From: Fomitopsis serialis
Lineage: Eukaryota > Basidiomycota > Agaricomycetes > Polyporales > Fomitopsidaceae
Reading direction: 5' to 3'
DNA: 38,971 nt
Assembly: GCF_022376445.1 (NCBI RefSeq)
Contig: NW_025955327.1
Coordinates: 1 to 38,971 of the forward strand
Shown: positions 20,928 to 30,494 of the stretch, one piece after another
Layout: each line of letters begins with the position of its first letter
Position numbering within the stretch: position 1 is the stretch's first letter
Notes under the pieces: generated by a model
What the model saw: the letters and a program-made list of their open reading frames with translations, nothing else
What the model was told of the DNA's origin: nothing
The model's database searches: none
Position numbers and translations under genes: made by a program

Positions 20928-23124
20928 ATGAATCAGGACCAAAATCAGTGAGTAAATAGCCAAATAATCGAAATATGGCTAAATCATGTATATTAGAACC
21001 TTCTCTCATGCTCCTGAGCCACAGAGACTCAATGAGAGAGAGAATCAGTGAGTGAGTATAGATGCTGAATTGACTATGGCTAAACAATGCAATTCAGCAA
21101 TTCCCACATGCCTGAGCAGCAGAGAGAGAACCTGTGAGTTAAAGAAGAAATTATATATTGTAGATGGCTAACAATGCACAGAAATTCACATATTCCTGAG
21201 CAACAGAGAGATGATCAGTGAGTAAAGAATTGTTCTATACTATTGTTGGCTCAACTATGCATTGAAGAAACCCTCAGAGAGATAATCAGTGAGTAAAATA
21301 TTGTTTTAATCTCAAGATGGCTAATGTCTATGTATAACAGACATTCTCCTCACACTCCTGAGCAACAGAGACTCCATGAGAGAGAGGAGGAGCGTAGGGG
21401 TCGTCAAATGACTTCCCCCAGTGAGCGCCGTGAGAGGCAGAGAGTAAATCTCTCAGTTAGACAGCCTGAATTTGCTGTGGATCCTCAACCTGGACCACAA
21501 GGGCCTGAGCTTGCCCATGCACATGAGCCCCAACTGGGCCATGCTATCCAGCTCAGAGAGGATATGCCTTTAAGAGACAATCAAGGCTATCCATACCCTG
21601 CTGGGATATATAATGCTGGACAACCTGGGATGTACAATACTGGGTATAACCCTGGGATGTACAATGCAGGCTATATGCCTCAGAATCTACCACTTGGGTA
21701 CCAAGCTCCTATGAATTATAATCCTGTACATGCAGGTCCTTCACACCATGAGTATATGCAAGCAAATATGGCTGGGCCCTCAAATTATGGCCATGCACAG
21801 GGCAATGTAGCAGGTCCCTCTAACTTGAACATGGGTGTGGCATATGGTCAGAGATTGCCTCCTAGGAGAAATTACCTGCAAGAGGCTGAGTCAAATACAA
21901 ACAGAAGCCATGCCCAAAGAGTGGCTGATAGACAGAATACAAGGCAATCTGCCAGGGAAGCATCTGTACACAGAGAACCCCATGTGGGATTGGCCAGTCC
22001 ATAGACAGGCACAGCAGCTACAGGAAGCTGCAGCTCATGAAGAGCTACAGAGACAAAGACAGTCTGAGAGACAAGCCCAGTATGAACAACAGGTTTTTGC
22101 CCATCATGAGCTTGAGAGACAAAGAGAGCTTGAGAGACAAAATGCCTACCAACAGGAGGTTGCTGCTCATCATGAGCAAGAGAGGTTGAGACAGCTTGAG
22201 AGACAAGCTCAGTATGAACAACAGGCTGCTGCCTATGCTGAACAACAGAGACTGAGACAGGTTGAAATGCAGGCTCAGTCTCAACACAACTTCAGAGCTC
22301 ATGATGAGCTTCAGTTGCAGAGACAAATTGAGCATGAGGAAGGTGAATTGGAATATGCTGAACAGCAGCAGCATGAAGCCCATGGCTATCAACAACAAGT
22401 AGATCATCAACTTGAGGTTGCTCAGCATGAAGTGGATGAACTTCAAGCTCTACAGCAGCTTCCCAAGGGAAGAAGGCCTTACTCAGAGCCTGTTGTGAAA
22501 CATAGCATTGGGGCCATGAATATTGAATGTCCAAGCTGCAAAGCCCTACACTTCAAAGGAGAGAAATTGACCCATTCCTCTCTAATTCATCCTAAATTTG
22601 GCATATGCTGTCTGCAGGGTCAGGTACAGCTTGACCCACCTTCCATACCTCCATTGCCCTTGCAGAGGTTGTTCAATGGTGTAGATAATCGCTCAGCTCA
22701 CTTCCTGAAAAACATAAGACGTTATAATGCTGCATTTGCATTTACCTCAGTGGCAGTTAATATTGATCAAGCTGTTCTGATGGGATCTGGGCCATACTCT
22801 TTCAGAATACATGGGGATCTATACCATCTCATGGGTAGTCTCATGCCTCAGGATGGTGTTTCTCCCAGATATGCACAGCTGTATATCCATGACCCTGCTG
22901 AAGCATTGAGTTCAAGGCTTGCAAACAATCCTGAGAATAATAATAGGGATCAGGCTGTCATGGCCTCTGTCATGTCAGATATTCAGGATGCTCTCATGCA
23001 AGTCAACCCCCTCATTCCTCTTTATAAGCAAGCATATCAGATCATAAGAGAGAAGCCAGCCAATGAGCAAGTGCATGTTGAGGCCCACATTATCTTAGAG
23101 GCTTCTGCAGATAAAAGGAGATAG
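20928..23124 (+). pseudogene. Helitron protein, N-terminal part, with micro-exon repeat array
   Basis: Exons 20928-20947, 20997-21047, 21098-21133, 21182-21217, 21268-21288 and 21341 onward join in one frame across five 48-52 bp introns. Each donor is GTGAGT and every intron is phase 2. The micro-exons encode repeated SHxPEQQR-type segments. Then follow a Gly/Tyr/Asn repeat region (NPGMYNAGY), a frameshift near 21995, and a long Gln/Glu-rich coiled coil with ERQ repeats. The conserved Helitron N-terminal block has CPSCKALHFKGEKL, HPKFGICCLQG, RSAHFLKNIRRYNAAFAFTS, GPYSFRIHGDLYHLMGSL and YAQLYIHDPAEAL. The frame ends just after ILEASADKRR at 23122. In related elements this block continues directly into the Rep domain, but here that continuation lies on the opposite strand at about 30402. 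The product is therefore truncated, and the gene is a relic or rearranged. Confidence 0.8.
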
Positions 23125-23759
23125 AGTTGACCATGACCAAAGACTGCTGTACGCAGATCAAGTCCAACATTGACCACTGACTGCCCTTGAGCCTTATTGA
23201 TAGTCATAGCAAAAGCAAGATGAACAGGGAATTGTCTTCTGCTCAATGGGATTGGCAAATCCTCAGCTGATGGTTCAATGCTAATTCTGGGAATGTAGAC
23301 TTCCTTGCCACTATGAATGCCACCCAAAATTCGACATTTTAGGACCCTTTGCTTGATGTCCATGAGAATCATTCTTGTCCCATTGCATAGTCCATTTCTG
23401 GGATCAAGATTTCTCAAGAGCATGAGAGGACACCCTTTCTTTAGCTCAAGCTTAGACAATGGAAGGCCTGACACATTGATAGAGTTGAGATATTCAATAG
23501 GATAATGGATGTTCTCATCTCCAATGACTTTGTCTGCAGATGCCAATGTGACTTTCTCCCCTGGGAACTTATCCAAAACAACAGAGTTGATATGATCAAC
23601 AGCATCATTTTTGGAAGAGAGGATAGTTCTCTGCAGGAAATACTCATCAGGCTTCTCACCCTCACTGAGACCTGGGTATAGAACATTTATCAAGCCATCC
23701 AAAGTGTTGGACTGGAGCTTCATGTTCTGAGGCAATTGGATTGTCTTTTGTGGAGACAC

Positions 23760-23762
23760 ATT
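23760..23762. repeat. 3-bp target duplication (ATT), left side of Harbinger element
   Basis: ATT at 23760-23762 is repeated at 26990-26992. A 3-bp AT-rich duplication is typical of PIF/Harbinger. Keeping one copy and removing the element rejoins helicase codons (GAGSN followed by VSPQK) in frame. Confidence 0.88.
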
Positions 23763-23945
23763 AGGGTAGTTCAGAGTAGCCGCAATGAAAGTGAAAACAA
23801 AAACGAAAGCGGAAGTGCTCGTCACGTGTCGAGTCTCGCGCGGTGACCGTGACCGGACGCGTCTCGGTGCCACATACTGCTCGCTGTCTCGCATTCTGTG
23901 CTGTATCCTCCGTTCTTGTCGCGTTCTTGTCGCATTTCTCATCTC

Positions 23946-25449
23946 ATGCCAGCGAAGCGTGCGCGCGGGCTATCCGACATCCCTGCGGACGGCGCGGGAA
24001 AGAAGCCGCGCAATGGTGATGCTGCCGAGAACAGGGATGGCGCGTCATGGGGTACCAACAAGAACCCCAATCCGCTGTGTTGGAGGCTGATTGAGCAGCT
24101 CGAGAGGAAGGAAAATAGGAAGGTGCTGATTGGCCGCAAAAAAGGCGAGGTATGTCACCATAATTCTGTTTTTGTGTGCTTCCATTCATGCCTGCTGTCA
24201 GAAATCGACAGGTGACACGAAGGTCGCCGTGTCGAATGCGATAGCACGCGTTCTTTGGCCAAATCAGGCCGAGAAGGACATCCCGGAGTGGGGGAAGAAG
24301 GTTCTCAACAAAATCAATGCGTATGTCACGCTTTCTGTGGCGATCTTATGCCGACTTTGCTGATATGGTTGTATTGGGCCAGGCTGAAGGGGCTGTATGC
24401 GAAGAAGGTAAAAGCGATCAAAGTGACGGGTGGCGGGCTCTCGGATAATGAGTCTGGTGATGGGCATGGTGACTCTGATGATGAGGACAGCCCTGAACAA
24501 CGCCTGCGCTGCTACATCGCGGCAGATGGCCCTGACGAGAGTACCCCCGAGAAGTACAAGAACATCTGGGGTAAGTTTCTATTGTTCTGTACCTATGTTC
24601 TGAAGCTATGCTAATGTAATCATTAGAGCGCGTTGAGAAGGAATTTCCGCCATTTCCACGCCTGCACCGCTTGCTTGCGTCGAAAGCGAGCATCAACCCT
24701 CCTTCGGTTACGACTGGCATCGGGCCACATGGGCGTAAGACCGCATATTATCAGCCTAAGGATGATGATGCTGAGCATGCGGTACCAGGTGCTGTGTCTG
24801 ACGAACTCATTGACCCTGTGTTGCGGAACTTACGCTCGTCACCAGATGCAGAGGCGGCGGGTGCAAACGATGGACCGTTCATGCTCGAGGGGCCTGATGC
24901 AGAACAACCTGGCCCTCTCGATCAAGAGCCAGCAGCACCTTCTCCCCCAGCAGCAGCCCCGCCTTTGCCGCCTGCATCTGGTGCTCCGACAGCATCCTCG
25001 TCAGTGCCCACGAACATTCCGAGTCATGTTAGTCCCGAGAAGTACCAAGATATTGCGAAGAACTTCAAGGCAGCGCCCAAGTCTAGCGGTGGAGTCGGAG
25101 ATGTGCTCCGTGAGGTCACCCAGTACGTATTTGGATTTTGCTCAATATTCTGCGCTGACTTGCTGTATGAAGCTTGCATACAGAGGACGCGAAGTTGGAG
25201 CGATCGCAACGGGCTGCTGACGCTGCAGCCCAACGTGACCGAGAGGAGATCAAGGATTTGCGTGAGGAGATCCGAAGCCTCCGTGCAGAGGCAACTGCGA
25301 AGCACGATCGACTCCTCAGGCAGTATACCAACGGTGTGCTTGCTAAGGAGCTCTATCTGCATGAGTCAGATTGGGTTGATAAAGACTTGGATGCAGAGAT
25401 TGCTGATCTTAAAGAGGAGATCAAAGAGATCAAGGAAAAGCGTAGCTAG
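23946..25449 (+). CDS. Harbinger accessory protein, Myb/SANT-like with C-terminal coiled coil
   Basis: Five exons (23946-24149, 24202-24320, 24383-24570, 24627-25122 and 25173-25449) give an uninterrupted frame; introns are 50-62 bp. The first exon is basic with an NLS-like MPAKRARGLSDI. Residues about 48-130 have the tryptophan and hydrophobic spacing of a Myb/SANT-like trihelix domain (NPLCWRLIEQLERKEN, ARVLWPNQAEKD, WGKKVLNKINALKGLY). The middle is Pro/Ala-rich and disordered. The C-terminus is a long coiled coil (DREEIKDLREEIRSLRAEA; EIADLKEEIKEIKEK). PIF/Harbinger elements encode such a protein, which helps the transposase bind the element ends and enter the nucleus. ATG 23946 is chosen because it follows the terminal repeat and opens the basic region. 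No lesion is visible. The last intron boundary (25123-25172) is the least certain. Confidence 0.78.
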
Positions 25450-25466
25450 AATGATTTCTTCCTCTA

Positions 25467-26796
25467 CTAGTTGATTAATCCCTTCTCCTTCGCTGCCACA
25501 ATTTCTGCAATTAGTCCCCTTCGCCTCGCCTCGTCATCACCATCATCCTCATCTTCCAATGGCTCGTCATGCTCCCCACGGTCATCCTCCTCGTTCTCTC
25601 GAGTGTGCAATGGTATGAACTCTGCCCCTCCTACCCATCCATCAATGTCCAGCACAGCATTGTGAAGGATAACACAGCATGATACCCAACGACATGCCCG
25701 GTAGTGGTCCTGCTTCCGATTGATGCGGATGCGTAGCCCGCGCAGCGATTGCCACCGGCCCTTGAGTGCCCCCATGCAATGTTCAGAGTGAACATGCAGA
25801 GAAGCAACAAAGCGGTCAAACAGGGCATTGTCGGGTTCAAGCGATGCGGGCTTCTTGTGGACTGATATGGTGCGCTTGTTTACTGTATATGCAGAGTCAC
25901 CCCAGGCAAACTCGCGTCCTTTGAACATCCAGTCAGGATACTTGGCTGCGGCGGTATGGTCGAATGCCACAGAGTCATGGGCTGCACCCGTACACCCGCA
26001 AGCGTAATCGACAATGCGGAGATTAGATGGAGCATTCCCTATCTGTAGCCCAAGTTAGTCAATGTTTGGGTGGAAGATCTGACAGCAAACCTGTGCATTC
26101 AGACCATAGTTGCACTTGCGTGTGTAACATATTATGCATCACCGTCAAGGCCGGGACGGGCATACAGAACGATGATCGTGCCATCGTACATGATCCACCC
26201 ATCCCGCCACGATGACCCAGTGAACCCCAGATGCTTCTCAATCCATGCCTTTTCCACCTCCTTCTCTTCATCAGTCAGCTGGCGAACAAACATCTCATGC
26301 AGAGACATGATCGCCTCCTGGCAGCGATCCGTATAAAGCTCGACTGCGCCCTCCGAGCAGCCTGCCATCCTCGCTACATCCTGAACGGAGGCACCATTGC
26401 CATAGTGCCCCATCCTGTACAGTGTGACCGCTAACTGTGTGCGCACCGGTGTCTGCTCGTTGTTGGATTCATTATGGAAGACGGCATGATCTTCGATGAG
26501 GCGGAGGATGGTCTCAAAGACATTTGGGGAAACACGTAGCATGTCGACAAAGCGGTGGTGATGAGCTGGCCCAGGTCCTTGGCATACTCCCATGCAAGGT
26601 GTATGTTTCCTGCCTTGGGGACGGGCGGTCGGGGGTTGAGATAACGTGTTGTCATGATGGTGTGGAGAGTAGCGCAATCGTGCTCGAGTTCACGGAGGAG
26701 ATTCTGGCTCGAGTCAGGGGGTAACATGGATATCTTCACAGCCATAGTGGCCATGTAGGCTTCAATAACCTCATTGTGGAGGTTTTGTGGAGGCAT
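25467..26796 (-). pseudogene. Harbinger DDE_Tnp_4 transposase, damaged
   Basis: The minus-strand frame starts at a likely ATG 26796 (MPPQNLHNEVIEAYMATMAV). It contains RYLNPRPPVPKAGN, then a frameshift near 26570, then HHRFVDMLRVSPNVFETILR, VQDVARMAGCSEGAVELYTD and the first catalytic Asp in IMYDGTIIVLYARPG. Next come an in-frame TAA and an apparent 2-bp AC insertion (about 26118-26133), after which CNYGLNAQ continues in another frame. An intron at about 26045-26091 leads to IGNAPSNLRIVDYACGCTGA. The second Asp lies in FAWGDSAY (near 25895), the Glu in HSEHCMGALKGRW (near 25783), and an acidic tail ends at 25467. The DDE triad is preserved, but the lesions should stop translation. An unrecognised intron could explain one of them, not all. 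Nuclease activity on the element's own ends is the family function. Confidence 0.82.
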
Positions 26797-28922
26797 AGGA
26801 GCTGGTATCACTCGCAGTTGGGACAGCAGATGGTAGATACAGAGGTACCCTGCAGGTACAGGCAATGCGGCGGTGCGATGCTGATCTGATTACATAATGT
26901 CACACTTACCGTGTTTGGACGTTCTCGTGACCAGCACTTCCGTTTTCACTTCCATTTTCATTTTCGTTGTGGCTACTCTGAACTACCCTATTGCTTCCAG
27001 CACCAACTTTCAGAAGCCACTTTGCAAAGTCTTGGCTGGCAGGACTGTTCTCTAATCTCATGTTCTGTGTCAAGTGAAGCACCTGCATATGTCTCCACAA
27101 ATGTGACCTGCGCAGGGAAGCAGCCACAATATGAGGTCTGGAGCCTTTGAAGACAACAGGAAGAGTCTGACGAAAATCTCCACCAAACTACAGTGATGCC
27201 TGCAAATGGTACATCCTTGTCCAAGATCTCACGCAAGCTTCTATCCACTGACTCAAATGCATGTCTATGCTGCATAGGGACCTCATCCCAGATTATCACT
27301 CCAGTTTGGTGAAGAACTCCATGTAGCTCACTGTCTCTCTTAATGCGGCATGTTGAAGTCTCATGAATAGGGATGGGAATCTTAAAGCATGAGTGTGCTG
27401 TTCTCCCACCTTCAAGCAGTAGAGCAGCCACTCCAGAAGATGCCACACAAAGTGCAACTTTTCCCTGAGATCTCACAGTAGCAGCAATAGTATTGCAGAC
27501 ATAGGTCTTGCCACAGCCACCTGCACTGTGAAGGAAAAACATCTTTCCCTCATTCAAGTTCACAGAGCTTATGACAGCATCATATGCAGCAGATTGCTCA
27601 ACATTGAAATGGCCAACATTAGCCTCAGCTTGCTCCATGAGTGCCTCATAGTCATAGTCAAGCTCATGTTGCAAAAGAGGATTCTCAGCAATAGCTCCCC
27701 AAGGATGCTCAGGCATAGGCATGGGAGGAAAATCAGTTAGCTGTTTCCCAGACTTGAGAAGAATCTGATTGAGCAGATATAGCCCATAATCCCACACTTG
27801 ATCCTCAGTAGGCTCAGCATAGCCAATTGCTATCAGCTTATGGCTCAGATCATCACATATCCCAGCTCTGAACTCATGCCATAGATCCTCAGGCTTGAGT
27901 GGATGAGAAAACAACAGAATGATTGCAAATAGACTTCTCAATGAAGAACCTGTCCTGAGCTGTGTAGCTTCTCTTAGGCATTGTCTCCATTCACCATCAT
28001 CTTCCAAGAGACCTCTTGCAAGGCATGCATCCTTAAAAGTGGGATAATGGGCACCATCAAATGAGTAGAGATCATTCCAGTTTGTAGCACCTTTGACCAC
28101 AGTCAAGAGAAGACGAAGATAAAATCTCTCATTGGCTGATGGATGGACAAAGTGCATTCTCCCAATGGCAAAGCCTCTCTGCCTCACTTTCCACTTCTTA
28201 TTTCTCTGATCCCAAACAAATCTCTCAGGGAAGTTCTGATAGAGATGGTTCTTAGCATCCTCCAGCTCAGCATTGGCCTTGAACCACTCAGTGAGCTGGG
28301 TCTTGGATGATCTCTCTTCACCAACCACATCCTCAACCTGAGCATCTGACTCAAAGTATACAACCTGTTCATTTTTGAGATGAACAGGTAGCCTATAGAC
28401 TGTAGGCTTTTCCTCATGCATGGGAAACTCAAAGATGTGCCAGGCAGCCTCAACAGGACCAATGTATCTGGCATCCACATAATCCTTAATCTCATCCACT
28501 TGGCCAACTTGCAAAGTTGTCCTGTCATTGCCTGTAAAGAAAATTAGAAAGAATGTATATGATGTATATGGATATACCCTCACCTTTGTAGATGTACTTG
28601 TGAATATATTTGACAGCTTTCACTGAAGCACAGACCTCCACATTGATGTGACAGTCAAACTCAGCCAACAGATGAGGGTTGTACGGAACCACATCCTGAT
28701 TTGTGAACACTTGGCCCCTAGAGTTTGTGAAACTCCTCCCATTATCAGGCCTGGCATAGACAGGATACCCATCATCACCAAAGATGGTGTCCTCACAAAA
28801 GCTCCTGGGAAATCTCTTAGAGCATGTATTGTTGTCAGACATGCAAGGTGCATTGGGATATCCAGCACCACATGGGCCATGTAGCATGCACTTGGTCACA
28901 GTTGCATACAACTGAGGATGTT

Positions 28923-28927
28923 CAACT
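28923..28927. repeat. 5-bp target duplication (CAACT), left side of solo LTR
   Basis: CAACT at 28923-28927 is repeated at 29492-29496. Five base pairs fits LTR-retrotransposon integrase. Removing the LTR and one duplication rejoins the Helitron frame as LPDPVEHPQLYATV. Confidence 0.92.
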
Positions 28928-29491
28928 TGTTGAACAAGGAGTGGTGTGGCGTAGCTGAAGGCAAGACTACAAAGGAGCAAACAAAGGACTGTAAGGATGG
29001 AGGACTTACAACAGATCTCAAAGCTACTGAGGGGAAGGCTCAGGAGGCGTAGAATGAGAGGAGAGATCGTTACATTACAGGGGCATCCAGCCCAGTATAT
29101 ATACACATGAGAGAGCCATCACATGATCGTACAGTAAGTGTAGTAGCATGACATCGTAATGGTGCAATGAGCAATGATGCGATGATTGCACCATGGATAG
29201 AACGTACTGGAAAGGACTGGACAGGACCGGAAGGGAATCTGGACAGTCCTAGAACATGATATCATCGTGATGTCATAGTGATGTCATCAAGGAACGTGCT
29301 GGAACATCCTGGAAAGTACTGGAAGGTAGTGGAATGTTCCGTACAAGTCTAGAACAGATCATGTGCTACAGGTCTGGATCAAGTCCGTAAGAAATGTATG
29401 TAATATGTAGCAACGAAGAACATAAGTCCATAACGGGTAAAGGATAAGACCTATCCCGTAGTGTAACACCCAAAATAGTCGAAGTTCAACA
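28928..29491 (-). mobile_element. Solo LTR (564 bp) inserted in the Helitron Rep domain
   Basis: The insert begins TGTTGAAC and ends GTTCAACA, a perfect 8-bp short inverted repeat with the TG...CA ends of an LTR. It has no internal region or coding sequence, so it is the product of recombination between two LTRs. A TATATATAC promoter-like motif lies at about 29092-29104. The strand is assigned from the minus-strand start TGTTGAACTTCGACTATTTT, but the symmetrical ends leave this open. The half 29256-29491 matches the fragment at 6391-6627. Confidence 0.9.
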
Positions 29492-30402
29492 CAACTGGGT
29501 CAGGTAGCTGAGCACAGACAATGCTGTCTACTTGAGAGGCATCATGGATCTTATGTTCTTCCTTGAAGAATATGAGAAGATGCATGTGAGGAAGACCTCT
29601 CTTCTGAAACTCAATTGTGTATACATCAGCAGCTAAGTTGCCAAAAAATCCATCTTTGATTTTTTTGAGCAGAGCTTGTTTCTTCAACTGAAAGACCCTT
29701 GCTACAATGTCTGGACGATCAGCTGCAGTCTGATGCTTAGCAGGATCATTCTCAGCAGAATTGATTTCCAAAAGTGCTTCCTGAATCTCAGGCCAATTTG
29801 GATTGGCAGTCATAGTTAGGAACAGATCTGGCTTCTTATTCCTCCTACATATGGCCATTGAATCCTGAAACAGTTGGTACATATGCCTTGAACTCCCAGC
29901 ATGAGAGGATGGCAGTATGAGTCTCTGTCCTTGTTGACCCATATTCACTTGTTCATTTTGTTGATCAGCCTGATTCATTGCATCCAACAGCCCTTGGTAT
30001 AGCTCAGCTCTTATGGTTTTCTGATTGTGCCTAATCCAGTTCAAATTAGATGCCTCAATTGAAGCCCATGCATCCACCAAGTACTGTTGAAACAGACGAC
30101 CTCCTCTGAACAGATAATCAAACTCATTGTTCTGAAGCAGCCTGGGATGAATCCTATATGCAAAGTAGCATCTCTGAGAGACATTGGCACTTCTCACTCT
30201 GTTATCTGGCCCTGGTATAGATGGTATGTTCATGTGCCATCCTTGATCCCCTCTTGGGAATAACATGACATAGTGGAGTGGGAGGTATAGAGGATGCAAG
30301 TTGCTCACTCTCTTCAGTCCTCCACCTTGTAAATGCAGGACAATATCTCTGTGTTTGTCAATATCCTCATCTCCAGAGCCAGGTATAACTGCAGCTACTT
30401 AG

Positions 30403-30494
30403 ACACAGCCATGTGTGCTCTGATATATATTCACAATCACAACACAGTGGTTCTTCTATTTTCCCCAGCAACTGCCTTATGTAACACCCCGACC
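30403..30494. other. Short stretch between the Helitron break and hAT-like copy 3
   Basis: About 90 bp with no assignable gene. If the Helitron was inverted in place, the lost C-terminus of the helicase should lie here on the + strand, but I cannot recognise it. The last bases, TGTAACACCCCGACC, resemble a retrotransposon LTR start and continue beyond the hAT-like element at 32034 as CCCCGACCCAATGAG. Confidence 0.35.
30487..30494. repeat. 8-bp target duplication, left side of hAT-like copy 3
   Basis: CCCCGACC at 30487-30494 is repeated exactly at 32034-32041, directly outside TAGTGCAT and TGCACTA. Confidence 0.92.

Larger units (their letters stand above)
23763..26989. mobile_element. PIF/Harbinger DNA transposon inserted in the Helitron helicase
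   Basis: This 3227-bp element has terminal inverted repeats. The first 19 bp, AGGGTAGTTCAGAGTAGCC, are perfect, and similarity extends imperfectly to about 66 bp (both ends then read GAAAxTGAAAA and GGAAGTGCTxGTCACG). It carries the two genes expected of the superfamily in convergent orientation: a Myb/SANT-like accessory protein (+, 23946-25449) and a DDE_Tnp_4 transposase (-, about 25467-26796). Their ends are separated by only 17 bp. The element is GC- and CpG-rich, in sharp contrast to the Helitron around it, so it arrived later or has been methylated for less time. Confidence 0.93.
23125..30402 (-). pseudogene. Helitron Rep/PIF1-helicase part, inverted and interrupted
   Basis: On the minus strand the Helitron protein resumes at about 30402 (PGSGDEDIDKHRDIVLHLQG, then LHYVMLFPRGDQGWH). 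The Rep domain has the HUH-type PHMHLLIFF near 29580. After a solo LTR (28928-29491) it continues with HPQLYATVTKCMLHGPCG and the catalytic tyrosine region KYIHKYIYKG. An intron at 28532-28583 leads to the helicase, with Walker A SAGGCGKT and Walker B IIWDEVPM. A frameshift lies near 27190, where VVWWRF replaces the expected GGDFRQ motif. The frame resumes as AASLRRSHLWRHMQVLHLTQ and is cut at 26992 by the Harbinger element. It continues from 23759 (VSPQKTIQLPQNMKL) to AFAMTINKAQGQS and FGHGQLYLLLS. The last helicase residues are missing at the 23125 break. Helitron proteins drive rolling-circle transposition; this copy cannot. Confidence 0.88.

Noticed and set aside
22045..22446. Leu-rich - strand open frame opposite the Helitron coiled coil
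   Set aside because: It is the antisense shadow of Gln/Glu-rich codons (CAG, GAG read as CTG, CTC). The + strand frame carries the conserved domain.
28928..29491. Full-length LTR retrotransposon in the Helitron
   Set aside because: The insert is 564 bp with no second LTR, no gag or pol sequence, and a simple 5-bp duplication. A solo LTR explains it fully.
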